64,000 nt of DNA from Thereva unica (Eukaryota > Arthropoda > Insecta > Diptera > Therevidae), in contig OX465281.1 in the NCBI GenBank assembly GCA_949987705.1, forward strand, positions 99,480,326 through 99,544,325, written 5' to 3'. The position numbers and the translations under genes were made by a program. The first letter of the stretch is position 1, and each line of letters begins with the position of its first letter. The notes below the pieces were generated by a model, which worked only from the letters and a program-made list of their open reading frames with translations, was not told the DNA's origin and did no database searches. Of this stretch, positions 35,501 through 50,500 are shown piece after piece.

Positions 35501-38500
35501 AGAATACGCTACAATCATGAATTCGATTTATACAACGAATGTAAACTCTCGACATATTCCAAGCTACTGCGTTTACGTTGGGCCGGTCATGTCCAAAGAA
35601 TGGATGACTCAATGGTACTAAAAAATGCCCTGTACCTACTACCAGACGGCAGAACACCAGTTGGCAAACCATGGTCAAGGTGGGAAGACAATGTTTAGGG
35701 CGATGCAGCAAAACAGGCCAAGACTCGAATTGGGCTGTAGAACCATCGAAGAAGAAGAATAAACTACTACGCGCTAAACTTGAGTTTTCCCAAATTATTG
35801 CTTCGGAAGTCGAACCATTTTTGTCAAATTTATTGACGCCTAAAGCTCCGCAACGATTGTCGTAATAGCCTCATTGAGTTCTGCATTACACTATCTAGAG
35901 GTGGGTAACATCCGGCCCGCGAGGCAAATACGCCAAGCCAAAAGTTTCTATGAGGACCGCGAAATCGTAAGAAGAAATTATAAATATAGTAGATTGTTCT
36001 ACAAGTAAAGAAAAGTGATAGTTTTCCAGTGAGTCAGTGTGTTTAATTCACGAGCGAGCGTAGCGCACGACTATTCGAGTTTATTGTACAACTACATAGG
36101 CATCTAAGACTATAAATTTAGTGTTGGGTAGGACACGATTATAAAATGAGTTTGTCAGATATGCCTCTTTTTTATGTTGAGCCAGTACAATGTCATACTT
36201 CAAATGAGGCGAGTGGTCATTGTAATGCCAAAACGGCAACAACAAGCAAATTAAAGAAAGAAGGAAAATAAATACCAATGAAAAGCTCTTTTACGAGTTT
36301 GATTCTAATAGGCATTAAACTACCACAGAGAGGTACGAAACCTATACCTCCACAATGTATATTTATATTTTGCATTCTTACTTCACCTAATTTCAACTTG
36401 GAGATTTAGCTGCCGCAAAAGAAGTAAAAAATATATCTCCAGTTTGTATTTACAATCTCACCTCGCCACAGATGAAATTGGATATTTTACTGCCCCAAAA
36501 TCTATCTATGAAATGAATCTCTGTTTTGCTTGGTACGCCATAAATTACCGATGTCATTCAACTTTTTTTTAAGTTTTCTAATACTTCGAAGAATGGTCTT
36601 ACGGAAAGTAAAAGTAAGATAAGCGCGTAGAAAATTGGATAATTTCAGAAAACTTAACGGCCAATGTGGGTATGTCCGTATGCTCGCAATAGGTTCCTAC
36701 ACCGTGCAACCGATTTTAATGAAATTTTAACCATGTGCCATTAACATTAACAGAAAGAATATAAGCTATTCTAGTACTTTCTAAAGCTATTCCTAGATGG
36801 CGCTGTCACGGGGAGCTTCGTTGAAAATCAACGCAGAGTTTCGAAATTTTGCATGATCGTCTGTGGGGTGGGGTCCCCAAAGATGCTCCTCGAAACCCGG
36901 GTTTGAAAAATTCGAAATGGCCGGCGAAATGACAAGTTTTTCCGATTCCAAAAAAGTGGGTATCTAGGGGTTTTTAAGTAAATCCTCCAATATAGCGGAC
37001 GAATTTTGCTAATTTTGTTCCGATTTCCGATTTTTTAAGAGAGCAAATGACGAATTTATGATCAGAACTTATAAATTCAAAATGGTCACGCCGAACGAAT
37101 ATTGTTAATTTTGTTCTGATTTTAATGAAAATCGGTAGCTGAGGTTTTCTAAGGTAGCAAATTAACGAATTCATGATCAAAACATAGAAATAATTTCCGG
37201 GCCAATATGGCGGACGAATTATGCTGAATTTAATTTCCCGGTTAGCTGTATACAGGTTGTTCAAGAGTTAAAAAATTGGAAAATCTTGAATTAGAAAAAA
37301 CATTGAACATAGTTATCCTTAAGCTCTACGAACAATCGGTTAAGAATTAATCAACAAGGTGTTTTTTGGAAAGATTGTAAAGAGAAGCGGAAATGCGGGA
37401 TTTATATACAATTAATAAGAATAAAAAAAACCCTCCACCTCTGAAATTTTAGGTATAAGTTCAAGGTCCTGCAAAACGGGAAGAGGTGGGCATCTGGATA
37501 AACAAATAAAACCTGGGTCAGTAATATTGCAGATCAAGCAATTGTCCCTTTTTTTGCTTCGATGAGTGAAGGGTAGCGCAGCGGATTCCAACTTGTTAGT
37601 ATTAAAGGAGAAACCTTTGGCTCTTCACTACGTAATTACAATCACCCCTCGTCCCATTTATCTCGATAGACCAGTAGGACATTATTTTTGAACTAGGACA
37701 TTTAAAAAATTGAGCCCTCAGAACAATTTACCATATTGTAAGGGACAAATGTACTGATCCGTGTCAGTCCGGCTCGACTCTATAAAAATGACAGGTCACA
37801 AAAATATGGCAATTAACTACTACGACCCGGGGACAAAACGTAAAATTTATTTTGGCCTATGTTATAAAAAGGCTGCCCACCCTCTCGCCCACCATCTAGA
37901 TCATCTGGACTAATATACCCCTTAACAAAAAAAAATTCGCCTAAGCTTTGACCGCAAAAAGTAAAAATATTTTTATACAGAACGATATGCTCTCGAGCTC
38001 TCACGCAACAAAATTAAAAGCAGCTCACTTTTTGGCCCGAGTTATTCCAAAAACAATAGAATATGGCTATACGCTCTTTTCTAAAAATGGTTTTGATTCT
38101 TTTACATGGAAACGCTTTCCCTGAGAGAGGGTTCTCAATAAATAAACAACTGCACTTGTCTCATATCAGGTGGTACGGTAACGAATGTAGCGCAATACAC
38201 GAATTTTCTCAGCACTATAATCAATGGTAAACATGTCGTGTTTGACGCCAAATTTTTCAATTGCGCTCCCAGACCCCGACATAGGTATCAAATGAAAGTG
38301 TCTGAAGAGCAGAATACAATTACTTATGTGGCGTCATTTAAAATTCAAAATGGCGGATAGACTGATTTGCTGAAAAATACTTTCTGGTCGCTTTCAATTA
38401 AATCTTCCGAATTGCCTAAATATGTTTTTTACGCTTTTTCATATATTCTAAGATCTAGGTTTTCTGTATAATATGGATGGCGACGAAAAATATTTTTTAC

Positions 38501-41500
38501 TATTATAAGTATAGCTGACTCTCCATTATTAAATTTTTGACGAATTCGTAGATGGTTAATCAATTCATTCATTCAACCAATAATTCTCTGTGCGCTACAT
38601 TTAATTCCTGCCTGCATTTACTGGATGAAAGGCGTTGACAGAAATGAAACCTTAAGATATACATGCTGCGTAACAGCCCTACGTTTCTTTTTTAAATAAT
38701 AATATATCAATACAAAATTATATGAAATTCCGATATAAAATTATAAAATATTTCAGGGAGGACAAATTTTGCAGAACCCGGGAAATGGAATGTTTTCTGT
38801 TGTTCAACCGCTACAAACGGTTACTGTTGATGGACAAGAGGCTCTTTTTATACCTAATGTTGGAAACTCACAGTTTGCTGGGGCACAGGTATGAAATTTT
38901 TTAACTATATTTGCTGACCATAAATTAAAAAACAAACGTGTTTATTTAGGCGGTTCAAATAAATGGACAGCAAGCTTTCCTAACACCCAACGGCCAAATT
39001 ATTCGTGCACCAACAGCGGCAGCAGGAGTTTTACCTGCTCACTTAATTCAGAATATGGGACAAACCGTTCAGCTACCGAATGGTATGTTTTAAAAGATCT
39101 TTGTATTAAATTTAATGTTATTTATGGTTATTTATATCATATACACCGCTTATGTTTTCATTTATGTGTCCATTATTAACAAATACATGGTAGTATTTGA
39201 GCTATTGTTAGCTAAGAAATGCCAATTTGGAAATTACATGGTTCTTATGACTAAGAGATTAATATTTATATATTATATATTTAATAATAATCAAGAAAAA
39301 TCTAGTTGGCAATAGTATCAAATCTATGAATTTTCATATCATTTTATCTTTCAACTAACACCATTTGCTTGTTGGCGATACTTTTCTCTTTTTGCATTTT
39401 TCACAAGAAGCTGGTGGACAGGCTACAATAACCATACCAGGCACAAATATAACAATTCCAATAGGAAATGCAACAAATATATCTAATGCAACCACAACAG
39501 CTGCAGCGGTTGCAACTAGTCAGAATAATCAAACTACGCAACATCAAGCACAGCAGCAACAAAATCAACAGGCAACACATAATCAACAAAATCAACAGCA
39601 ACAAAATCAAGGAAATCAGCAACAAAACCAACAGCAATCCAATCAGCAGCAAGCTACTATAACAATTCCTGGAACTAATATTCAAATTCCCACTTCGGTA
39701 GCAGCTGCTAATGGGTTGCTGACTGGAGCCTTACAAAACAACGCTAATAATTTCGCGGGATTTAAATTAGAAGGTGGGAATAGATAAAAAATTTCCTTTC
39801 GTGTGCATGCTTAACTTTTAGAGCTTCTCACTTGTCCATTAATTAATATGTATACTCACGTTAATTGTTGTAAAATATCTATTTAAAATCCTTTATCTCA
39901 TGCTAACATAAAAACATTAATAATAAATGTATCATTTTAATGTAGGACAAAATATTCAAGTTAGACCGAATGGCACTTTACCTCACGTTGTTCAGTTTCC
40001 AATGACGCAAACGGTTCCTGTGCAAGTACCAATTAATGCTGGTAATGGCCAAACTGTGTATCAGACAGTGCATGTCCCATTACAAGCTTTTGCTGCGTCA
40101 ATGCCAGGATTACTTCAACCGCAAATGCAAATAATACCACAATTTACTCAAGTAAGCACATTGCAGTTTGTTATAATAAATATAATAAAATTTACTTAAA
40201 TTAGGTAGCAAATATAATTACACCAACCGGGCAAATTCAACAAGTCCAGTTAGCTCCAATAAATCCAATGGCTCTACACGCAGCTCAAACTGCTGCCGCA
40301 CCGTCAAACGTAATTTTACAACAAGCGGCGCCAAACTTAACTTCGATGGGCAATCCCTCAGGATCGGGGGCATCAGGTGCTATTGCAACGAGTGTTTCAT
40401 CATCAAATGTACAGGGTGGAAATGCTCCAGAAAACAACAACCAGAACCAACCGATAACTATAACAAATGCTCAAGGACAACAAATAACTGTGATACCAAC
40501 TCAAGCATTACAACAATTTCGTCCAGCGAATGCTGCGAACATTATTCAAATGCCGAATATTCCAGGCCTGCAAGCTATACCAGTGCAAAATATTCCAGGA
40601 TTAGGTAATGTGCAGGTATGCCACTTATATCAATCATAGAAATTAATGAATAAAAAAATTAATCTTTCAAAAAGGTTATACAAGCCAATGGAGTAAACGT
40701 GGGTCAAAACATGACGAGTCAATCTAGCACATCAAATGTTTCAGCATCTAATACAACGACTGTACCAGTCACGTCTACTCCAATTACAATAGCACCTAGT
40801 ATAAAAACAGAACCGCCAGATATAAAATGGATAATGCCGAATACCAGTTCCTCCGGTAGCACAGTAACGACAGTACCCTCATCAACTGCGCAACAACAAC
40901 AAAATAACACAACGCCTCAACCAACAACAGTAGAACCTTCAGGTGCAAGCCCCATACAGATGCCAGCGCAACAGCAAAACTTTACGCCTGTTACTGAATT
41001 TAAAGACTTCAAAAATCAAACATCTGTAAATGTTAACATAAATGTTAATGACGGCATAGATGTTAAGCCTAGACTGAAAAGAGTGGCCTGTACTTGTCCA
41101 AACTGCGCTGAGGGAGAGAAGCACTCTGACCGCAAAAAACAACATATATGTCATATTCCTGGATGCAACAAGGTATATGGCAAAACGTCACACTTGAGAG
41201 CCCATTTAAGATGGCATACAGGTTTGATATTTTTTAATTAGATCCCTTCATTCAGAGAATAGTTTGCTCAAAATTTATTAGTTTTGATGCAGTCAGTAGT
41301 AGGTTGAGCCAATTATCTTTGCCTTAATTCCTAACGATATATACACATTTAATGTGTATAAAATACATTTCCCTGTCCTTGTTATAAACATAAAGTTTAA
41401 CCCTATCAAGTAAAATCGACAGACAGCTGTTAGATAAGATTTTAAAGAAATTTTTCAAAACATCTTTCTTTGGTTTTCTATTTTCCAGTAAATAAGAAAC

Positions 41501-44500
41501 AGAAAGTTTTAATTGTGAACAAAATATTACGTACCACAATATTGTAACAAGAAAAGTCTCCAAAACAGATTGTCCCAATAAAAAATAGTTCAATGACTTG
41601 CCCGCAAAAGTTGTTTATAAGAATTTGTTCTATATACTCGCGAGCTTACTCCGTTGGTTCTTTCATATTGGTTCATAGTTGGATACCTGTATTTTTCAGG
41701 CCTTTCACAATAGCCTAAAGTTGCATTAGAGCTTCTCTACAAACTGTATCTAGTTCTGGGGTGGCAGCACAAAAGTCATTTCAACTCATTTGTTACGAGT
41801 TTAAAATGGAAAAATTCAATGGAAAACTCGAAACAGATGACTTGAAACGACTTTTGTGTTGCCATTATTGGGATCACGTAAGGGTTCTCTCCACCACTAG
41901 TCTCCTTCCTAAAGAATTCTTTCCATCGAATTCAAAACCGTTCCCATCCAATTTTGTAGCCAACGCTTTAGGGCTAGGTATTGGTATACTACATCTTTCC
42001 AGAACAGTTGTGGCCTACCTATCTGATCTATCGGAATTACAGTACAGGTTTATTTTCACTTATACCAACTAATTGTTGTGCCAACCGAGGTAATCAAGCT
42101 TGTTTGTTTTTATGGAAAGTGCTCTTCTGCCATCGCTTCTAAGAATAGTAAAGAAATCGTCTTCTGTTAGATCACCGAAGGAGCATTCTGTCGTGATGAT
42201 CGACGACTGTTCGAGTTTAACCTATGGTGGCTTTTTCACTCTTTCTATAAATTTTTCGAATAGATCTTTGTGTTCGACATTGTACCTTATTATAATGAAA
42301 GACCAGTCTAGACCAGACTACTTACCTCTGAGCTTAAGTCTTCAATGTTTTTTGCTTAACACCCAAATGATTACGGCACCTACGGTTAAAGGAGAATTCT
42401 AGAATATATTTTTCCATAAATTTTGTTGAGATGTGAGTGTTAGTCCTGTGAGAATCATTCAACTATCCAATAAAACTTTATAATAATTTTTTGTGTCTGC
42501 TTTCTCAAATTCTTATCCTTATCTGCGTAACCAAATAATACTCTTTATTTTGCGATTTTAGTGTTCTCATTGAACAGACTGTTTTCCTGGTCGAGTTACC
42601 CTAAAATAAAAAGCAATAAGGTTTTTACATAAATCAAATTAATTTTGCTTGGTTAGTTTTCACTATAAAAAACTAATTAAATATAAATATTCGAATTAAG
42701 GAAAAGGTGAAGACTCTTAACTTTTTTATAAATTTAATTAGTTTGTAGAATAACTTATTACAAAACTGTAATGAAGGAATTAAGGAAAAAGAAGTATGCA
42801 CGTGTCAAATAATTTTTCAAACACCAGCAAAAAGCCAATATATGAGATACTTATAATTAGACATTAACGTAATTACTTTTTAGGTGAACGACCATTCGTC
42901 TGCTCTTGGTTATTCTGCGGTAAACGATTCACAAGGTCTGATGAGTTGCAACGTCACCGAAGAACTCATACCGGAGAAAAACGTTTCGAATGTACCGAAT
43001 GCAGAAAAAAATTTATGCGCAGCGACCACTTATCCAAACACATCAAAACGCACAACAAACCAAGAAATAATGTAAGTATAGAAGTAGATTATGATAAATT
43101 TATTTTTATTTTGCCTTATTATTTTATTTATTTAGTTTGATTCAATGGTTGAGATGAAGGATGATTCTAAATCAAATGCAAGTAAACAACTCTCTTTAGT
43201 AAATGACTCCGGCACAATGTCGGCAAGTGGTAATGATTTAGTGACGCTCGTACCAGTAAATAATAAGAATGATAATAGTACTATACTGGAGATAGGAGAA
43301 ATAAAAAAAAGAAATTCAGACGGAACAATTCCAGTCACTACAGGGGCTAGTATGTCAACTACGGGACATATTATATGGGTACCAACATCCGTCCAATCAC
43401 AACTGCCGCCGCCCCTGTACAGCATTAAGCAACTGAATTATGCTCAGGTTTTTTTTCTTATTTCTGTTTTTATTTTTTATTTACTTTATAATTTTCGCAT
43501 TACATAAATCGATAGCGTTTTTATTTTAATTTCAACGAGATTTTAATGCAATGCAATTATTTTCTTTAGCTCGTGTATCCTCATTTGAGTTAGAACTCTG
43601 AAAAGACATAATTAAGCAATGAAACATCCTATTTTTATAATAAAGAGAAAATATTTAGTGTAATTTTGATTTGTAGTAGGTTAAGTAGTAAAGTAGATTA
43701 GAGAAACGGATAGGACAAAATAAATAGGCTCGACAAACGCGCAACGTAATTACGACGAATTACGAAAATTCGCCATTTACAACATATGCTTTTTACGGGG
43801 TGACACACAGTAAAATTCGTCATTATGTTGGTATAGTTGTAATAAGTATAGAAGTGCAGACAATGAAATTGCGCACAAAAAACGTTATAATCAGTTTTGC
43901 AATAAAAAGTGTAATTAAAAAGATATTGGCAAAAAACTACTTTTGAATTCACGTTTTTCGACACTTAAAGCACTATTACTCGTGCAATATTGGCCTTAGG
44001 TAAAAAACAATAATAACAAAAATTAAAGATAATTATGTGTTCTATAAGTCTTAAGGATTTTTTCATGCCGTGTTAACCGTTAACGAAGTATAGTGCAAAG
44101 AAAGTAATATATAAAGTTTGAAGCACTATAACTCCGAACATATTGGCTTTACAACAAAAATTTCTGAACAAAAAAGTTAAATCACTTATTTATCTACAGA
44201 AAAGATTATATACGTTTTAGTGGTAAAATGCATAGTTTCCGAGATATAGAATTAAACGCGTTTCCGTTCACTGCAAGTTAAGCATTTGACGCTATTTTGA
44301 ATTTAAACTCATAATATAATATATAAAATCATTTGGTAAAAAAAAATCGCGCGCGGTATTTTTCGCAAAGAAAAAGTACCGTAAAAAAAGAAAGTTTTTT
44401 TTTTTTATGAAAAAACCAAGCTTAGGTGTAACCCTTTGTACTACCAGTCCGTCATGTCGTTCAGTTCATGGTGCAATGTCTAGTAGTAAGCTTGGTTTGA

Positions 44501-47500
44501 AGAATAGAGGAGAATAGGAAAGGTTAGAGGGGGTCTGGAGGGTGTAGAAGAAAATGACGATGAACCTCACGTTTGAACTCTAAGATCTTGTACGAGTTCG
44601 GAAATACTGACTGCGGGAGATTATTCCACAGTCGAGTAGGGCTGTAGGGTATGGGGGTGAGCCGAGCGTCAAATAGACGACTTCCTATTTGATTGAACTT
44701 CTAACTAATACTCTTACAATTATTCAAAATTATTTTAATATAACAATATTTCTGTGGCTATGTTTTTTAAAATTGTTTGTATGTACAGTGTATACATACC
44801 TTTGAATAGAGAAGATAAGGAACCGAAAATAGCGTACATGTACACGGATTTGAGGGAAGCACTTGGGATCAAGAAATTTTCTCTCTAATTCTCTCCCTCC
44901 ACTTTAACCACAACAACAAAATACATTCACTTTAACCACAACAACAAAATACATTGTCTATCCCGGACATAGGCGTAGTGAAATTTGTTCAGGTTTTGCG
45001 GAGGGTCTGCTTCAAACATTTAGCCAAGTGAAGCGTTCTCACCGAGATGGTTGCTGAGAAACGATATCCCTCCCGGTTTTTGAATAAATATAACAAAGCC
45101 ACTGTCCGGGATTGACACAAATACGTAAAGAATGCTATTCATTAGTGTTGCCAAAATGCTTCCCCGTGTGTAATAAATTGCACTTCCTCGTCTTCTCTAT
45201 TCAAAGATACATACGTGATATGACAATCTAAGTTCCCCAAGTGTATTTCATAGTAGTAGTGAGAATCCAAATTATGACGTAAACAAAAACACTGTACTCG
45301 AAATTATTAGTACAGAAACTGAATCGATACTTGAATAAAACTTACTACAACGAAAAACCTATATACAAGTAGCGGCTGCTACATAACTCCCCCATCAGAG
45401 CGAGCGTCTATGAATGTACTATCATAATTTACTTTAATATCTAATTACTCAAAGAAAACAAAATTTTAAAACAAATTTTATCATTTTATAACCGAAATGA
45501 AACTTTTTTCTTTGAACTTCTAGCTATTGATTTTTCAGTGTCTTCCTTTTTTTCAATAAAGGCGGGTTTTAATCTATCAATTGATACATACCACCATTAT
45601 TCTTCCGTTGACGTTAATAGTGAAAACTTTCTTATTTCTCTTAACAACTTTAAAAGGACCCTCTACCTCTATCCGTCCTCAAAAAAACAAATTCGCAATC
45701 TTCTAATCCTTTCGGAACATAGAAATTTCTTCTTTGATCCCGAGAATCTGCTGGAACAATATTCCTCATGTGATCTCGTAATTGCGCCATTAGGTCTGTT
45801 GGATCTGATGCTTGCTGTGGGTCCCTCACAAAGAATTCTCCCGGAATACGTAGTGTTTGACCATAAACTAATTTAGCCGGACTACAATTAAGATCCTCCT
45901 TAACCGTTGTTCTTAAACCTAGTAATATAGCTGGGATGTGCAACAACGAATTCGGATTAGACATCTTAGCTCTAAGAGATGCTTTTAACTGTTTGTGTAG
46001 TCTCTCCACCATTCCGTTTGATTGTGGATGATACGCTGTTGTTTGAATCCGATGGGTTCCTAAAAATTTTGAAAATTCCTCAAATAGCTTTCCTTCAAAT
46101 TGACCTCCTTGGTCCGTAGTAACTGTCAATGGAATCGCAAAGCTCGGAAAATATTGCTCATACATTGTCTTGACCACTATGCTGGCTATGATACTCTTTA
46201 GCGGGTATACTTCTGGCCACCTGGTGAATCGATCCACTACGGTTAACAAATATATGAATCCTTCCACCGGATGCAATGGGCCTACCAAATCTACATGGAT
46301 GTGTTCAAACCTTCCCACAAGTATCTGAAATTTTTGTATCGGAGATTTTGTATGTCTATGAATTTTCGCTTTCTGACACGTTATACACAACTTCGCCCAT
46401 AAATTAATATCAGTATTCATCCTCGGCCAAAAATATCTTCTTGTAATTAATTTCCTAGTACCTCGTATTCCTGGATGTGATAAGTTATGGATTTTGTCAC
46501 ACATGCTTCTTCGTAATATCTTTGGTACGAATGGACGATCTCTACTAGTGGAACACTCTAATCAGATTTTACTTTCTGAGAAAGGTACATCTGTTTCCAC
46601 TAAAATGAATTTCGAACTCTTATTTGAATTTTCAATCAATTGTTTTAACTCGGTATCATCCTTTTGTGCATCTGCGATAATGCTTATATATATTTTTTTC
46701 GCTAACCGCGTCACAATTGCTATTCTCCATAGTTACTCGTGATAAAGTATCTGCTACTACATTAGATTCTACTTTGATGTATCTTATATCGGAGGTGAAG
46801 TGGGTAACATAGTCTAACTGTCTTGCTTGTCTTGGACTCCTCTCCGCTTTGGTCCAAATCGCAGATGTTAAAGGTTTGTGGTCCGTGAATACTGTAAATT
46901 CACGACCTTCAAAAAAAATGTCTAAAATGTTTAATACTTGAGTACATGGCCAAAAGCTCTCTATCAAATGTAGAATACTTAATTTCGGCATTGCTTAATT
47001 TCTTGGAATAAAACGCTAAAGGCTCACTTTCATTGTTGTTAATTTATTCTAACATTGCTCCAATCGCAATGTTTGATGCATCAACCGTCAACTTCAAAGT
47101 AGGAGTTTTCGCTGGATGCACTAATAAAGTTGCCGAAATAAAAGCCTTTTTCACCTTGCTGCTTCGCAGTCTTCCGTCCAGTCAAAATTTTTCAAACTCT
47201 TAGGTTTCTTAAGTTCCCTAACTAAATGTATATGAATGGGGCTTAACAACTATGCTAATCGTGGAATGAATCTGTGAAAGTAATTTACCATTCCTATGAA
47301 TTGTTGAACTGTTTAATGGAAGTTGGTGAAGGAAAATCCTGGATGAATTTAATTCTACTTTCAGAAGGAAGAATCCCATCCTTCGTAATTTTGTGACTTA
47401 AAAATTCAATTTCATGTACACCAAAGAGACACTTCCCTGGATTAATATTTATTCCGTTTTCTTTTAAACGGCCGAACACCTGCTCTAAGTGTTTCTTGTG

Positions 47501-50500
47501 TTCCTCCTTATTTTTGCTTGCAACCAGAATATCATCAAAAATGAATTCCAAACCAGTTAAAACTATGTCCATAAATCGTTGGAAAGTATGAGCAGCATTT
47601 CTAAGTCCAAAGGGCATTCGGGTGTTACCATCTATTATTCGTTTATTTCTAAGATCAACCAGCAAATTGAATCTTGAAAGAAAATCTGCGCCAATAATAG
47701 GTTTGGGGACGCTTGCCATAATAAACGGAAAAGTTAAATCTCGTCTTAATCCAAAGTCTATCTTAAGAAGTTTTGTTTCGTAAATATGGATGATTGATCC
47801 GTTAACCACAGAAAGAATTAAATTTGGATTTTTCTTACATTTTCCATAATATGTATTCGGTATGACTGATAAATCAGCTCCTGTATCAATTAAAAATTTA
47901 ACTTTATTTTCTTTATCAAAAATAAAAAGTCTGTTAGATTTTTTTGGAATATTATTTTTAAAACACGCTGAAGGGATATTTAGTTTTTTTGATTATTATA
48001 ATTGCAAGGTTTTATACATCTTTTAGCTTTGTCGCCGAATTTAAAATGAAACCAACAAAATGGTTTATTATTAGAGATGCGCCGAATGTTCGGCCGAATA
48101 TTCGTATTCGGCGTATTTTTTAATGTTCGTATTCGGCCGAATATTCGCTTAGTTTGCCGAATAATTACCGAATATTTAAATTGTATTATTTTAAGAGTTA
48201 CATATGTTATAGAGGCTTTATTCTGGAACCGTAGATAGGTAGTATTTGTAAATGAAGCAAACACTTCTTTGTGTAACCATATTTATTCACAAAATTGAGA
48301 ATCCACACACGAGTCGACGGAAATGAGATCGATTTGAAACTAGTTTGCAACTGCTTGCGTGCGACTGTTATTTCCGGTCGGAAGCAATATTAAACTGGTG
48401 ACAGACAAGCGTGCCTGCGTTGAATTCAATGGTTCCACGATATGCGGCGAGCTTCCACCCGCATTGCGTCCCGGTTTTTAAACATAACCCAGAAATCTAA
48501 GTAACGAGTGTATGATTGTGTGTGTGCTATGTCGAATGCGGCAATACAGAAAAAGTGCAAAGTAGACCGACATTTGCGTTGCTTGCATGCATTCGAATAC
48601 ACACGCTTCTATATAGTCTGTTACCGAATCAACGATTGTTCCCTTGGAAATGCCACCAGTTTCAGTTACATGGTTGGATTTGTACGTGCCAAAGTTTATC
48701 CAACAAAGTCTTGGTGAGCACAGAACACCGATTGATTAAAAATCAGTTGCGCTTGTATGTGGACAAAGGTTTAATTTTGTTTGCAAACTGGTTGTGAGTG
48801 TGATAATGGTGAAACCAGTTTGAAACTGAGATTACAAACCAGTCGACTCATGTGCGTTGGACCCACTGACATTTAGAATGGACAGCTCATGAGGAATTTT
48901 TCATGGCACCAATTTGTTCCATAGGCTACAAACCTTTTTTCACTCCATGTAAACACCGGAATCACTTTTGAAATTTACATTTTTTTAAATACGTACTTAA
49001 AACATTAAAATAACACAAATATTTTGTTTAAAAAAATTAATAAACACTATTTTCACTTTTTCACCTTTTAAAATGCCTTTTTTTCATTAATTTCCAAATT
49101 TTATGTGTATCTGATTTAAGTTCTTAACGCCTGTTTTAGCAACTGACATTCTGTATGTCAAAATCCGGGGGTCTATGGGGAAAAGAGCAAAAGATATAAA
49201 CATCACTAGTGCAAAAGGGAAAATATAAAATCAGGTCTGTTTTTACTTGTCAGTTTGAGGGTCTATGGATGAGTGCGACAACTATACTTTTGGGTGCCAT
49301 CGATTTGTATGGAATAATTTCAGATGAGCAGTCCATTATTATATGTCAGTGGTTGGACCTCAATGTTTATGGAATTGTCATTTCGCCACATTCTTGATAA
49401 CTACTCTATCACGAGAGAAATTGCACTAAAAGAAAGAGCGGCGCATTGAGTGAGCGAGCTGAGTTAGCGCGAAGTGCAGGAGGGGTGAGCAAACGCTGCT
49501 ATTTGCAGAACGCTTCGCTGACCTATATGAACCTGTGTACTGCGTAAAACTCAACCGAATAATTCGGCCGAATGTTCGGTTCGGTACATTTTTAACCGAA
49601 TATTCGTATTCGGTTGAACCCATATTCGGCGCATCTCTATTTATTATTATTATTGTATTTAGATCTATCACGGCTTCTACTTCTAGACCTTGACCTATGA
49701 TGACTCATTATTCCTATTAAATCTAAGCTTCTTAATTAAATCTGTTAAATTTTCGATTTTATTTTCTAAATCATTAAAAATATTCGCAGAAAGAAAGAAA
49801 TTGAATTGTCACCACTACTAAATTATGTTAGTGTAAGGTTCTGAGAAATTTTGTACAAAATTTAAAGAAAAGTAATTATTTAAAATAAACACTTGATTTC
49901 CTCAATTAAAATGAACCTCTTCTTTCTTCTTTAAGTTTTTTAACAAAAAGATTTCTTTCTTGATATTTGTTCTTTTCTTCGTAAATTTATCTAAATTTTC
50001 TTCATTATTTTATTCTTCAAAAATTTTTAAATGAAAAATTTTTTTTCTTCTTCAAAAATGTTTGTTTCTTCTTCAAAAATTTTTGTTTCTTCTCAGTTCG
50101 GGGTCACCAGAATGAAATGGGTCAGACTTATTTTAACAGTCTTTCCTCATTTCATTGCATTATAAATTATAATATATTGCCAATAAGGAAAATTATGTTT
50201 TTAAAAATATCATTTTATTTTACATTAAATTATATAACTGTTATTTAAAACAACTCAAATAGACTTCCTATTTGATTGAACTCCTAACTAATACTCTTAC
50301 AATTATTCAAAATTATTTTAATATAACAATATTTGTGTGGCTATGTTTTTTAAAATTGTTTGTGTTTACAGTGTATACATACGTGATATGACAATCTAAA
50401 TTCCCCAAGTGTATTTCATAGTAGTAGTGAGAATCCAAATTATGACGAAACCAAAAACACTGTACTCGAAATTATTAGTACAGAAACTGAATCGATACTT

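Noticed and set aside
35898..35935. hAT-like terminus GAGGTGGGTAACATCCGGCC
   Set aside because: No inverted partner or 8-bp duplication could be located.
39401..39685. Minus-strand Leu/Cys-rich frame of 94 codons
   Set aside because: It is the antisense of the Gln/Asn-rich Sp-factor exon; CAA/CAG codons read backwards give Leu.
41761..42402. Open frames inside the intron between zinc fingers 1 and 2
   Set aside because: No similarity to Sp factors and no splice sites that keep frame.
45538..45876. Plus-strand frame of 112 codons
   Set aside because: It is antisense to the gypsy integrase C-terminus, which has clear family motifs.
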